In this document: positions 10,501 to 23,022 of the stretch, in pieces | Layout: every line of letters starts with the position of its first letter | Numbering within the stretch: the stretch's first letter is position 1 | Assembly (NCBI GenBank): GCA_016858145.1 | Contig: JAEHOE010000003.1 | Location: 496,001 to 560,000 of the forward strand | Direction: 5' to 3' | Length of the DNA stretch: 64,000 bases | From: Edaphochlamys debaryana | Taxonomy: Eukaryota; Chlorophyta; Chlorophyceae; Chlamydomonadales | Translations under genes and position numbers: made by a program | Notes under the pieces: model-generated | The model's input: the letters and a program-made list of their open reading frames with translations, nothing else | What the model was told of the DNA's origin: nothing | The model's database searches: none

Positions 10501-13500
10501 GGCATGCTGTCGGGCTTTGGAGTGACGGTGAGTCCATTACCGGTACTGGGAGCGAAGCGGCTGGATGGAGGCGGGCCTCTGCTGCTGGCCTTCCTTCGCC
10601 AAGTCGCCATGCTGACCCTGCTCCGTCCGGCTCCGCGCCTCCTCGCCTCCAGCGAGCAGGCCCTTGTTCCCGCGTCGCTTGCCTGTGCCAGACTGCCCCA
10701 ATGAGCCTGCTACCCGTTGTCCGCCTCCTTCCCTCCCTCCCCCTCCCCCCAGTTCAACTTTGTGTGCCAGGTGCTCCCCTTCCTGCTGGTCGGCGTGGGC
10801 GTGGTGAGCGGGGCGGAGGGGGACAACGGGGGAAGGGCCAGCCCCTGACCCTGCCCTACACGAAGTTCGGGCCTGTCCCTCGTTGGCCAGGCTGCCGAGG
10901 GGACAGGCGCTTACAGCACGCATCGTGTTCGTCGCCCTTCTCCTTTCCGCCTTCCACACTCGTGTCCCTCCCTTCTCAACCCCACCCTCCCCTACAGGAC
11001 AACACCTTTGTCATTGTCTCAAACTACTTTGACCAGGACCCAGATGCGCCCATCGAGCACCGGTGAGTTTGAGGCGGGGCGGGATGGATGCGATCAGTCT
11101 GCGGCTCGCTCTCCTGCTGATACCAGGCTTGCTTTCAAAACACGCCGACACTCCCACAAATGCTTGCCTTGCTTGAGCCCCGTTCACACCTCCTTTCTCC
11201 CTCCCTCCCCTCCCCCGCACAGCATGGGCGAGGCCATGGCCCTGGCCGGCTCGTCCATCACAGTGTCATGCATGACTAACGTCATCGCCTTCGCCGTGGG
11301 CGCTTACACCAACCTCGAGGCGCTGCTGTCTTTCTCCATCTACGCATCTGTGGGCACGCTCTGCGTTTTCATCCTGCAGGTGGGTCTGGGTGGAGGAGGT
11401 GCCTCCTGAAGACAACAAGATCCTGAGCAGACTGAGTCCTGCTAAGGCTAGGCAGCGAGTCATGCGTTGCCGGGCTCGCATCTCAATGCCACCACGTACG
11501 CCTGCTCCCCCCCAGGTCACGGTGTTCCCCGCCTTCCTGGCCCTCGATGCACGCCGCGAGCTCCGCAAGCGCCTGAGCAAGGGCGGCTGCTGCGGCTGCG
11601 CAGCGCCCGGGCCCTGCTGCACCGACCCCGCTGCGGACGAGCTGACCCTGGGCGCCAATGGCTGGACCCTCCAAAACAACATTTACAAACACGACCACGA
11701 CCTCACGGACCTCGTTGCCGCACGCGCTGACTCTGGGAGCCGTGTGGGCGTGGAGCGGGGAGGCAGCGGCGGGGGCGCTGAGGGCGAGGCGCCGGGTCAG
11801 GTGGCGGCGTCACGCGGCGGCTCCGGAAACCTCAAGCACGCGGCTTCGTCCAGCGACCTCGCTGTCAAGGTGGGTACAAATTACAGGGCTTCTAACTACA
11901 TGAGCATGGCGGTGGTCTGCGACGGAAGGAGCAGCTATTTTCTCCATCACTGTTTATGAATGCATAACCCTCATCGTTCCCCCTTTTGCAGGTTGTCGTC
12001 CGCCCCGCCTCCCCCGAGGGCCGTGCCGCGCTGGAGAAGCAGCTCAGCTCCCAGAAGAGCGCCGGCGTGTTGGGCCGCGACTTCACCACCCCCACCATCT
12101 TCGGCTGCCTCTGCCTGGGCAAGACATTCAACCCCCACGACGACCAGCGTGAGTGGGGCGGTGACAGGGACGGGGTATGTGTGCCGTACCTTGTGCCGTA
12201 CAGAACACCCGCCCGCTGCCTCTGCCCCCGCTCGTCCCGCCCTCAGTGTCCACCAGGCTCGTTGCCCGCTGGCTCCCGGCCGTGTCCCTGCGCACGTGGG
12301 GCAAGGTGCTGGTACTGATCCTGGAGGCCGTGTTCCTGGGATTCGCGGTGCGTGCATCGAGGAAGGGGTGGGGGGAGGCTGTGCGGGCTTGGGGGCTTGA
12401 GGCTGTTGGGCTCCTTGCACAAGGCGTGAACGTGTGCTTCGCTTCTCGCTTGCAGATCTACGGCTGCACCAAGGTGTACATGGACTTCAACTTCCGCGAG
12501 CTGTTCGTTCCCGAGGGCAACTGGCTGCACAGCGCCTTCGCAGTCGAGGACCGCTACTTCGGCGGAGAGAAGGTGCCCGTGGCGGCGTACACTCGCAACA
12601 CCACAGACGGCCGCTCCTACTTCTATTACCAGGACCAGCTCGCAGCGCTGAGCGTCGACTTGCTGTGAGTGTACGAGGGCTTAGTACAGCGCATGCACGG
12701 CTCATGATCACCGAAGCATGCACCTGCCGGGCCCGGCAGTGACGAAGCATCCTTTCCATGTGTTCGTACGCCCGCAGTGCCAACCCGTACATCACGGACT
12801 CGCCCAGGATCAACTCGTGGTACGACAGGTTCCAGACGTACATCAACAGCCCCGTCTCGCCGTACACCGGACAGCTTGTGGCGGGACGCGCTCCCAACGA
12901 GACGGCGTTCGAGGCGTGGGTGCAGGTGCGCAGGGAGGGAGGGGGAAGATAGGATGGGGGGCGGAGCTGTCGGGCAGAGAAGGTCCCTGTCGCCTGGTCC
13001 CACATCTGACCTGATGCAGGGCTAGGGCAGGGCTGTGGGCTGTGCACGCCCCTGGGAAAGGAGTGGGGGGATTGTGGATGGGGGGCGAAGCTTTGGGGCA
13101 TGACAGGACCCCGCTAACACCTGCCTTCACCCCCGCTCCCCTCATCGCGTTCCCTCTCCCCAGGCTTGGCTCGCTGGGCCCGGCGTCGGCAACACCGAGA
13201 ATGTGCTTATCAGCAACACGACTGGCCGCATCTATGCATCGCGCATCATTGCGTTCACCGAGGACGTTGTGGTGAGTGAGAGGGGATGTTGCCAGTGTTG
13301 CGGAATGCAACGTGGCCAGCGCGCCTCGGCAGCTGCCGTCCGTGTGGGATCGGAGCCAGCCTAACTTTTGCACCCCTCCTCCCACCCCAGGACGGCTCCT
13401 GGGCGGTCCGCTGCGTGGACTCGGTTCGAGCTACAGTGGAGGCCGCAGCTCCCGGACTCGATGTCATCGCATGTGAGGGAGGGAGGGAGAGAGGGAGGGA

Positions 13501-14574
13501 GGGAGCTGCGTGGCAGTCGGGGCTCCGCCCTCTTCGCAGCCTGTGCCGTGACCTCACGACCCCTCCGCAACTGACTGGATTGCAAAACGTTCACCCCGAT
13601 CCCACCCCCAGTCGGGCCGTCGTTCACGTTCTGGGATGGCTTCCGCACCATCTCGAGATCTACCGTCATCAATGTTGTCATCGCGGGTAAGCCTCGTTAA
13701 CAGCGCATACCCTGAAGTACCTCTCGGCATCACTGTCCGCCTGGCATGCCCAGGTTTTTGTCCTGACTTTCAGCTCCACCACAACCATTTGCCCTCCCGC
13801 TACAGCTTGCGCCGTGTTCCTGGTGACCCTGCTTCTCCTTGCCGACATCATTGCGGCGCTGGTGGTGGGGACCATGGTGGTGCTGTGCGACGTGGGCGTG
13901 TTCGGTGAGCGGGGGTTGGGGACGAAATGGCTGGGGTTCTCTGGGCCCTAGCTAGGCGCCGTCGGACTGACTTGCTCATGCCCCATGTCGTTGCCCCAGG
14001 CTTCATGTACTACGCGGGTCTGACCTTCAACTCGGTGACGTGCATCGTGCTGGTGCTGGCGGTGGGCATTGCCGTGGACTACTCGGCGCACGTGATGCGG
14101 GCGTTCCTGGTGTCGACGGGCACGCGCCAGGAGCGGGCGCACAAGGCGCTGATTGAGATCGGCGGTGCCGTGTGGAACGGAGCCGTGACCACGTTCCTGG
14201 CGGTTCTGCCGATGGCGGTGGCTAAGCACTACATCTTCACGACCATCTTCAAGGTGAGCCAAGCGGGCCCTGCGGGATCACAAGCGACAGGAAGGTCAAG
14301 AGTTTGGCAACCTGTACACACCGGTCTTGCGTAAGGTCTGCCCTCACCCTGTTGTCCTCTTTTTCCTGACCCTAACCCTCCCCATCCTCTGCACCCCCTC
14401 TCTCCCCCCCAGATGTTTGCTGTGCTCATCCTGCTGGCCATCTGGCACGGACTGGTGCTTCTGCCCATCCTGCTGTCCTGGGTAGGGCCGCCCAGCTACA
14501 GGGACATGGACGGAGAGGAGGAGGAGGGCAAGGGTAAGGGCGAGGACGAGGCGGCGGCTGCCCACCCTGTCTGA
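7537..14574 (+). CDS. Patched-type RND/sterol-sensing-domain transporter, copy A
   Basis: Twenty-six exons join in phase to 996 aa: 7537-7576, 7973-8081, 8297-8339, 8461-8523, 8737-8838, 8965-9042, 9177-9259, 9455-9584, 9724-9780, 9975-10050, 10219-10306, 10428-10527, 10753-10803, 10998-11062, 11223-11379, 11516-11869, 11992-12148, 12247-12347, 12456-12664, 12778-12925, 13164-13271, 13391-13472, 13612-13686, 13806-13904, 14000-14253, 14413-14574. The layout is the 12-TM Patched/Dispatched type: TM1 at ~29-48, a large loop, TM2-6 at ~270-415 (the sterol-sensing-domain position), a Cys-rich cytosolic loop (KGGCCGCAAPGPCC), TM7 at ~596-618, a second loop, then TM8-12. Both RND intramembrane aspartates are present: D341 (GVGVDNTFV, TM4) and D885 (GIAVDYSAHV). 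The family moves sterols or other lipids using cation gradients. The substrate here is unknown. Confidence 0.9.
8523..8560. repeat. (GGGGT)n-like tract in intron 4 of Patched copy A
   Basis: About six GGGGT units, one interrupted by an A, immediately follow the exon 4 donor. The tract is absent from copies B and C. Confidence 0.8.
13473..13504. repeat. (GGGA)n tract at intron 22 donor, shared by Patched copies
   Basis: GAGGGAGGGA-type repeats directly follow the exon 22 donor in copy A. A similar tract follows the same donor in copy C (29533-29558), and a shorter degenerate one in copy B (21895-21908). Confidence 0.75.
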
Positions 14575-16109
14575 GAGAGCCCCCTAATGCGGAGCAGCTG
14601 GCGGACGTGACGCACGCATGGATGAAGTCAAGATGGGCACCTTGCCTAGTAGTAGTTGCCTTCGTGGGCTCGGCCTGCGAAGGGCCGAGGAGCTTGGAGA
14701 GGGGTGCGGGGCCCTGTTGTGGTCTGCCGCCGCCGCCTCATTTGTGCATAGCTTGGACTTGGAGAGACGATCAAGGCTTGGGCTGAGGAGAGAACCGACT
14801 GATGGGCTTCGGCTGGCCGGGCTAGCTCGGGGACCGCATTCATTGAGTGGAGTGAACAGTGTGCACATGCAGTTCTCGAAAGCATCCGTTGTCGCATACC
14901 GTGATAGGACCATGATCCGTTTGTTTGTTTATCAACGCATCCCTGCATGCGCATGGGGGGCCTCGCAAATCAAAGGAACGACAACTTTATCCAGGCATTC
15001 CACGCATTCAAGGCTTGTGCATTGAGCGTGACGTGCTGAATTGACCACGGCCAAGGGCGAGGGATTCGTGGCCCATGGCTAGGCAAGAACGGTGGGGGTC
15101 TGTGCGGGATGAATGAGGGCTGCCCACGAGGGCTTTCAATGCGGACTTCCGCTAACCGTACATGCAATCCAACCTCTGCGCTTGACATGTGACATGTGTG
15201 CCCTGAGACTACCGTATGTCAATGTGTCGGACAACTGCTGCTGCAGCAACTGCCCAGCAAGCGCCGCTCTGAGAAAAAGCCCGTCATCGTGCGTGCTTCG
15301 CCCGACGGGTTGCTCCCGTGCCAGCGCTGCTAGCCCCCCACCGTCCCCCAGCTCGGCCCCATGCCCCTCCCGCCCGCTGTCTTTGATGACCCCGCGCCTC
15401 TCTCCGCAAGGTAGGGTCCTCCAATGCTTCTTGCCTCAACCGCGCCTTGCCAACCAGTACGTGATTTCGGTCAACCGGGGAATGCGCTCTTGCGCCCCGT
15501 GAGGTGGGCCCCGGGTGGGCCTTCGCAGGTCGGTGGAACTCGACGCCACTTGGCGCCAAGGTAGCGCAAGCGGATGCTCGCGGGCTGTGAGGCTCTATGA
15601 TAGAGGCGTGAACCTATGGAGTGTCAAGGTGCTCTGCCACGGTGGCTTCGCGGATTCAAGGCTGACCATTTTGGGGCTGAGCCACCGCCGGCAGGCTCTG
15701 CGGGCGGCGATGCACCCCAGAATAGTATCAGATCTTAGACGTATGCAAGGCATGCAGACTTTCTTGGACAGCTTGGAAGGTCCGTGGTGCTTTGGGCCCA
15801 AGTGAACGGGCCCGACCAGATGCAAGTCCGCGCGGATCAAGGGTCCGCGCGGACCCCACTTTGGGGTCAGTCTGAGGTTGTATAGCAAGTACAAAGTGCT
15901 GGAATATCATCTGTTGCAACAGTGATAACTGCGGCCCGTGGCAAGTTCTGCACCGGCAAGCTTGTTGGCTGGCGCACAGTAGTGCAGCTGAACCAATTGA
16001 TTTATCGCCAGCATCAGCCACAACGACTGCAGTAGCCATCGCCTTGCGTCTCAGCGACATTGCTGCGTCAACTGAGTTGCTCGCGACGTCTTCAGACGCG
16101 TGTAGCTCC
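14575..16109. other. Intergenic between Patched copies A and B
   Basis: No gene is supported here. It should contain the 3' UTR of copy A and the promoter of copy B. A perfect 14-bp palindrome, GGTCCGCGCGGACC, lies at 15842-15855, with a related half-copy (GTCCGCGCGGATC) about 16 bp upstream, roughly 260 bp before the copy B start codon. Confidence 0.4.
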
Positions 16110-19100
16110 ATGCGCTGTCTGCGAGCAGTGTCATCTGCTGTCGACCGAGGTGAGAGTCGGGAAGTTTGGCAGCGTATCGTCGCGCGACCTCTCAGCTTCT
16201 GTCCCGCGATGCGGACCCTGCAGCGCTAGACAAGAACTTTCTCAGATGCTGCGTTCTGTGTGCCTGCAGCTTTCACTCGCTTTTACCAATGGCTGGGCGT
16301 CCGCGTCGCTCGGCGGCCCTGGCTGGTCATCACCATTGCGGCACTCGTGACTGCAGCGTGCTGTGCGGGCTTCATAAGGTGCGTGGCGCCTTTGTATGAG
16401 GCTGTCAAGTATATATGCGCGTCGCTGTGAGCGTGCCGAGGGCAGGGGGCCAGCGGGGGTAAAGGTGCCGCGTGCCAACGCCTCTCTACGCCTGCGGTGT
16501 CGCCCTCCCACAGGTTTGAAGTGGAGGATGATTCTGAGAAGCTGTACACACCCCAGGTTTGGAAAGGGTTATGGGACTTGGGGGATGGGTGGGGGAGAGG
16601 ACAACGGGGTGGGAATGGGAATCACCACGGTACCTCTCCTTGCTGGCGCGTGCCGCATGTGCACGGGACGACCGGCCCTGGTTACCGTATGCAATGAGCC
16701 TGCATCCAATCGGCACTGGTACTCACTCACCTGTCTTTCTCGCCATGGCGACTGCCCGTTCCATTTCTGCCGCCAGAACGCACCCTCTTTTACGGACAGG
16801 CGGTACGTGGATGCCTTCTACTCGGCTGACTCTGTTCAGGTGGGCACCAAGCGGGGGACCAGAGGAAGGGCAATAAACCGGGGGGCGGCCACAGAGGGCC
16901 ACTGACGAGCATCTTGCCTGGTGAAGGTCAGCCCCAACCACCTGCGCTGACTTACAAGCAAGATTGAAGAGCTTCAGGGTATACCTGACCTCGCTCTGGC
17001 ACTCTGACAGGCTCTGGCCGCCGCGTCACCCATTGCATCCGCCGACCAACCTTCCAGCAACCCGACGCACGCGGGCACTCCCTCTGTTCCCCACAGATCA
17101 AGCTCCTGGCCCTTGCTGCGGGTCAGACGGGCGCCAACATCCTCAGCAAGCCCTACCTGCAGGAGCACCTCGCGTCCTACCTTACAGTCACAAACCAGGT
17201 AGACAACGTGTTGCTCACAGGCCGGCCTGGAGTGCTCATACATCATGCGCGTGCGAGTTCGCAGGACTGGCGAATGAGCAAGTGTGGGCCCAACCGCACG
17301 TCCGCACTTTACCTGATACCCCTCCCGCCCACCTCCTGTCTGCAGACCGTGAAGGTGGGCCGCTGGTCGTACAGCTGGACACAGCTCTGCGAGAGAGTGT
17401 CGCCGTACAGCTTTGAGTGCCGGGTGAGCGGGGGAGAGGGAGACGAGGATTTGCAATGGGAGAGCCAGGGCGGAGCAGGCGGCACGGAGCGCTTTGGGGT
17501 GGGGCCGGGGCATGAACTTCTGCAGGCCTTCGACTTGCTTGCAACCTGCCTGTGGGTTAACCGTGGGTTACTTCGATGCCCTTGCTATAAGACTGCCCGC
17601 TCTCTCCACCTGTTCCCCACATTAGGTGGACTCGATCCTGCGCTTCTGGGCCTATGACCCCGCCCGCCTGGCCGCTGATAACAACATCCTCGCCACCATC
17701 AACAACAGGTGGGGGAGTGGCAGGGCATGGGCCGCTTTTCGTCTCAGCTCCTATGGGCCGACTGTCTCAGTTCCTCACTCTCAACATCTACTCCCCGCCT
17801 CCCTCCCCTCAGCTCCATGACAGACTACCTTGGCCGCTCCATTTCCCTGGATTGGGTGCTCGGGGGCGTGCGGAGGGACGCCTCAGGGGCCGTGGTGGCG
17901 GCCGAGGCCTTCCAGACGGTGCTGAACCTGCAGTACGACCTGGTGAGTGCTGCCGTACATATTGGACCCGGGTTTGCAGATCATAGCCTGCCATCCACTG
18001 GTCGTACGTCCTAAGGCTGACCTTGTGGCCTCCCTGACCCTGATCCCACCCTCAGCCCGAGTTCCAGGAGCGGGTCACACAGGTCGGCGGAGCGCGTTCG
18101 GGATTTGGGTGGCGTGTCATGGGGCTCCCTCTCGCAGCCGCAACACGTTTCCCTTGTTGCCTTCGCCCCCCAGGTCGGATACTACGACTACCGAGGTCCG
18201 CTGCTGAAGCAGTTTGTGTCGTCTGACGATGCCATAGACCGGGAGTCGAGTGAGAGCCTGGGGGGGAGGGGGTAACGGGCACGGCTGTGGGGAGCAGTAG
18301 CGGGCCGGACCTGGAGGCCAACCGCTAGCCCGCTGTCATACTCATGCGTCATGCCGTACGCAGCCAAGGCCATCAACAGTGACGTGTCTCGCCTCTCCGT
18401 GGGCTACATCCTGCTCATCATCTACACTATCGTCGTGCTGTACCGCAACAGGTACGGCAATGCCGTACGGAGTGTGCTGCATGTGTGGACGTCACGATCC
18501 GTGGACTGCAATTGCTACAAAGCTTGAATGCCCCTTGCTCCGACCCCTCACCGGACGTCCACAGCTGGGCGTACCAGAAGGCACACGTGGCGCTGGGATC
18601 CCTCATCGCCATTGGGATGGGCGTGGCGGCCGACTTCGGCATGCTGTCGGGCTTTGGAGTTGATGTGAGTTGGACTAGGGCCGTCCGTGTTCCCCAGGTC
18701 CGCCCGTAGCACCCTCAGCCCACCGGGCGCCCGCGCCTTTCTGTCCTGCTGACCTTCAGTTGCTGAACCGAGCAGCAGAGGCTCTGTCCGGCCCCGCCTC
18801 TCCCTCCCTTGTTCCCGCGTCGCTTGCCTGTGCCAGACTGCCCCAATGAGCCTGCGACCCGTTGTCCGCCTCCTTCCCTCCCTCCCCCTCCCTCCCCCTC
18901 CCCCAGTTCAACTTCGTGTGCCAGGTGCTCCCCTTCCTGCTAGTCGGCGTGGGCGTGGTGAGCGGGGCGGAGGGGGAGGACCAGGACTGAGGACTGTGTA
19001 GCTGTGTGTCCCTACGTGTCTCATGCCCATCCCGCCCCCCCACTCTCCAGGACAACACCTTTGTCATTGTGTCCAACTACTTTGACCAGGACCCGGACGC

Positions 19101-22100
19101 GCCCATCGAGCACCGGTGGGTTGGGGGCGCGATGGATGCGGGGGCGGCTGGACCAAACACAGCCACACGTTTTCTGGCTCCTTGGCCCTCAATTTCCACC
19201 CCAGCTTCCTCTGAGCACCCCATAGCGGATCCTGAGAACCGTTATGTCCATCCGTCCCTCTCACCCCAGCATGGGAGAGGCTCTGGCGCTGGCCGGCTCG
19301 TCCATCACAGTGTCATGCATGACTAACGTCATCGCCTTCGCCGTGGGCGCTTACACCAACCTCGAGGCGCTGCTGTCTTTCTCCATCTACGCATCTGTGG
19401 GCACGCTCTGCGTTTTCATCCTGCAGGTAGGTCTGGGTGGAGGATGGCAGACGGATTGGATGTCAACTTCCTTGAAGCTGGGATAATAGGCGGAGCCCTC
19501 AAACGTCTGCGCAGCAGGACCTGCGTGCAGTCACGGTGCAAAGCGCTAGGGACGCGCTCCGCGCGTGCTTCAGGGGTACCGGGGGCTGGAGGTCGGACGC
19601 GGGGCGAAACACGCACATCATCTCCATGCCAAACCGCGACAAAATGTTGCCAGTACTTCTCCATTGACGTTACTAACTTGCATCAGGTTAAATAGCACAT
19701 CGCGCTCGGTCCGGGCTTGAGCGGCAAGGTCTGACCAAAGTGCCCACGCACCGCCACGTCCTCGATACAGCTGCGCGCAAAGTTGAGGAAGCTACCTCTC
19801 TCTTAGCTACTTATAGTACGGTACCTATCGTAGCGAATTATATATAGTATTGGTGCGACCGCGTTCCCAACATGTGGAACAAATGGATTCGCGCCGGGTC
19901 CGTAACTTTGTCCGCTTTTCAAAAGACATTTTGAGATAAGCAAACCATAGCTTTTGACAACGCTCGCTGGGCACGCGGCTCACGTTTGTTCGTGGCCCCA
20001 TGACACCCTATATCTGCTTATTACCCCGCCGCCGCTCCCGCTCCCCCTCAGGTCACGGTGTTCCCCGCCTTCCTGGCCCTCGATGCACGCCGCGAGCTCC
20101 GCAAGCGCCTGAGCAAGGGCGGCTGCTGCGGCTGCGCAGCGCCCGGGCCCTGTGCCAAGGACCCAGCCGCCGAGGAGCTCGAACATGGTGTTCGGGGGTG
20201 GACGCTGCAAACCAACGTCTACAAACACGCACGTGCAAGCTCAGACAGACGTGTGGACGAGGAGGCTCAGGCGCAGAGGGGAGACAATGGTGGGTCCACG
20301 GAGGGCGAGGCGCCGGGGCAGGTGGCGGCGTCACGCGGCGGCTCCGGAAACCTCAAGCACGCAACATCTTCTGGTGACCTCGCTGTCAAGGTGGGTCCGC
20401 GCAGTTCAACTTAAGGGCAGGGGGGCAGCGTGAGAGGAGCAAGGCTTTACAACGTTGACCCCGTTCCCCCTCTTAGGTTGTTGTCCGCCCCGCCTCCCCC
20501 GAGGGCCGTGCCGCGCTGGAGAAGCAGCTCAGCTCCCAGAAGAGCGCCGGCGTGTTGGGCCGCGACTTCACCACCCCCACCATCTTCGGCTGCCTCTGCC
20601 TGGGCAAGACATTCAACCCCCACGCCGACCAGCGTGAGTGGGGCGCTGACAGGGAAGGGGACGAGCGCGTGCCGTACCGTGTGCCGTACAGAACACCCGC
20701 CCGCTGCCTCTGCCCCCGCTCGTCCCGCCCTCAGTGTCCACCAGGCTCGTTGCCCGCTGGCTCCCGGCCGTGTCCCTGCGCACGTGGGGCAAGGTGCTGG
20801 TACTGATCCTGGAGGCCGTGTTCCTGGGATTCGCGGTGCGTGCATCGAGGGGTGGGAGGAGGCTGTGCGGTTTGGGGGCTGCGGGCTGGAGGGCTCCTTG
20901 CACAAGGCGTGGACGTGTGCTTCGCTTCTCGGTTCTGGACTGGTCGTAAGGGTTGAGTCCGTGGCGGTAAATCTACGCCCCGAGGATTCGCCCTCAGACT
21001 TTGTATGCTCCCTTTGCTTCCTGCCTCATCAGATCTACGGCTGCACCAAGGTGTACATGGACTTCAACTTCCGCGAGCTGTTCGTTCCCGAGGGCAACTG
21101 GCTGCACAGCGCCTTCGCAGTCGAGGACCGCTGCTTCGGCGGAGAGAAGGTGCCCGTGGCGGCGTACACTCGCAACACCACAGACGGCCGCTCCTACTTC
21201 CATTACCAGGACCAGCTCGCAGCGCTGAGCGTCGACTTGCTGTGAGTGTACGAGGGCTTAGTACAGCGCATGCACGGCTCATGATCACCGAAGCATGCAC
21301 CTGCCGGGCCCGGCAGTGACGAAGCATCCTTTCCATGTGTTCGTACGCCCGCAGTGCCAACCCGTACATCACGGACTCGCCCAGGATCAACTCGTGGTAC
21401 GACAGGTTCCAGACGTACATCAGCGGTCCTTCCTTCCCGTACACCGGACAGCTTGTGGCGGGACGCGCTCCCAACGAGACGGCGTTCGAGGCGTGGGTGC
21501 AGGTGCGCAGGGAGGGAGGGGGAAGATAGGATGGGGGGCGGAGCTGTCGGGCAGAGAAGGTCCCTGTCGCCTGGTACCACATCTGACCTCTTGCGCGCTC
21601 TGCACATGCTTGCAGGCCTGGCTCATGGGTCCGGGCCGAGCGAACATCGAGAACGTCCTGATAGATGAAGACACGGGGCGCATTTTCGGCTCACGGTTTC
21701 TTGCTTTCACGAAAGACGTGGTGGTGAGTTTGACGAATGGAAGGAAGTACGCCCGTCCTTGTGGGGCCGCCCTCAGTCCTGCATACCTGCTCCCGCATTC
21801 CTCCCACCCCAGGACGGCTCCTGGGCGGTCCGCTGCGTGGACTCGGTTCGGGCCACAGTGGAGGCCGCAGCGCCCGGACTCGACCCCATCGCATGTGAGA
21901 GAGGGAGGATGGGGCGCCCGGGTGCTGAGCGTTCAGCGTTACACTCTGGCGTGCGGGAGGGAAGGCTGAGGCGGCCGGACGCTTGCAAGGGCAGCAGCTG
22001 GGGGCATCAGGGTCACTCGGGACTCGGGGATACCCTTCGCTTCGTCCCTCCGCGCTGCAACTCAAACGGTCCCTGTAATGGCGCCCCAGATGGACCCTCC

Positions 22101-23022
22101 TTCACGTTCTGGGACGGATTCCGTACGATATCAAAATCTACGGTGGTGAACGTGGTGATCGCAGGTGGGTCAAGGATTCCACAGAGCCAAGCGCCCTGGA
22201 CCCTTGGCCTCCATGCCTCACACCTGCTCATGCACTTCATGCGTCATTGCCCCTGTGCCCCCCCCCCGCTGCAGCTTGCGCTGTGTTCCTGGTGACCCTG
22301 CTTCTCCTTGCCGACATCGTTGCGGCGCTGGTGGTGGGGACCATGGTGGTGCTGTGCGACGTGGGAGTGTTCGGTGAGCGGGGGCGGGGGGCTGTGGGGG
22401 TGGGTGGGGGGCAAGTAAGCAGGTGCCGACCGGAGAGGTTGAGGCAATTTGCACACGCTGACTCGTTCCCCACCTCTGCCCCACTCAGGCTTCATGTACT
22501 ACGCGGGTCTGACCTTCAACTCGGTGACGTGCATCGTGCTGGTGCTGGCGGTGGGCATTGCCGTGGACTACTCGGCGCACGTGATGCGGGCGTTCCTGGT
22601 GTCGACGGGCACGCGCCAGGAGCGGGCGCACAAGGCGCTGATCGAGATCGGCGGTGCCGTGTGGAACGGAGCCGTGACCACGTTCCTGGCGGTTCTGCCG
22701 ATGGCAGCGGCCAACCATTATATCTTCACGACCATCTTCAAGGTGGGGCAACGGAGAGCCATCGGCGGCGGGGAGAGGATGGGATGCAACCTGTACAGTA
22801 CATATCGTCCTTGCGGAAGGTCTGCCCTCAACCTGCTCTACCCCTCCCCCTCCCGCCCCCCAGATGTTCGCTGTGCTCGTCCTGCTGGCCATCTGGCACG
22901 GACTGGTGCTTCTGCCCATCCTGCTGTCCTGGCTGGGGCCGCCCAGCTACAGGGACATGGACGGAGAGGAGGAGGGCAAGGGCAAGGGCGGGGACGAGGC
23001 GGCGGCCGCCCAGACTGTTTGA
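16110..23022 (+). CDS. Patched-type RND/sterol-sensing-domain transporter, copy B
   Basis: This copy has the same 26-exon structure as copy A, 980 aa, from ATG 16110 (MRCLRAVSSAVD) to TGA 23020-23022. Representative exons are 16270-16378 (TM1), 18364-18451, 18565-18664, 18907-18957, 19051-19115 and 19270-19426 (TM2-6), 20052-20390 (cytosolic loop), 21033-21241, 22275-22373, 22489-22742 and 22864-23022. Relative to A, exon 9 is 30 nt shorter (PEFQERVTQ) and the exon 16 loop is 15 nt shorter. Exon 21 is the most divergent (NIENVLIDEDTGRIFGSRFL). Both intramembrane aspartates are kept (GVGVD, residue 331; GIAVDYSAH). Intron 15 (19427-20051) is 625 nt against 136 nt in A and includes an AT-rich stretch. 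Introns 17 and 19 are almost identical to those of A, while introns 24 and 25 match copy C, consistent with gene conversion. Confidence 0.9.
19440..20040. other. Extra sequence within intron 15 of Patched copy B
   Basis: Compared with copies A (136 nt) and C (93 nt), this intron carries about 490 extra nt. The part near 19790-19960 is clearly AT-richer than the surroundings (for example AATTATATATAGTATT). I found no terminal inverted repeats, target-site duplication or coding potential, so I describe it only as an insertion or intron expansion. Confidence 0.5.

Noticed and set aside
19790..19960. Transposon or MITE call for the AT-rich patch in copy B intron 15
   Set aside because: No inverted termini, target-site duplication or transposase remnant was visible, so only an insertion of unknown origin is reported.
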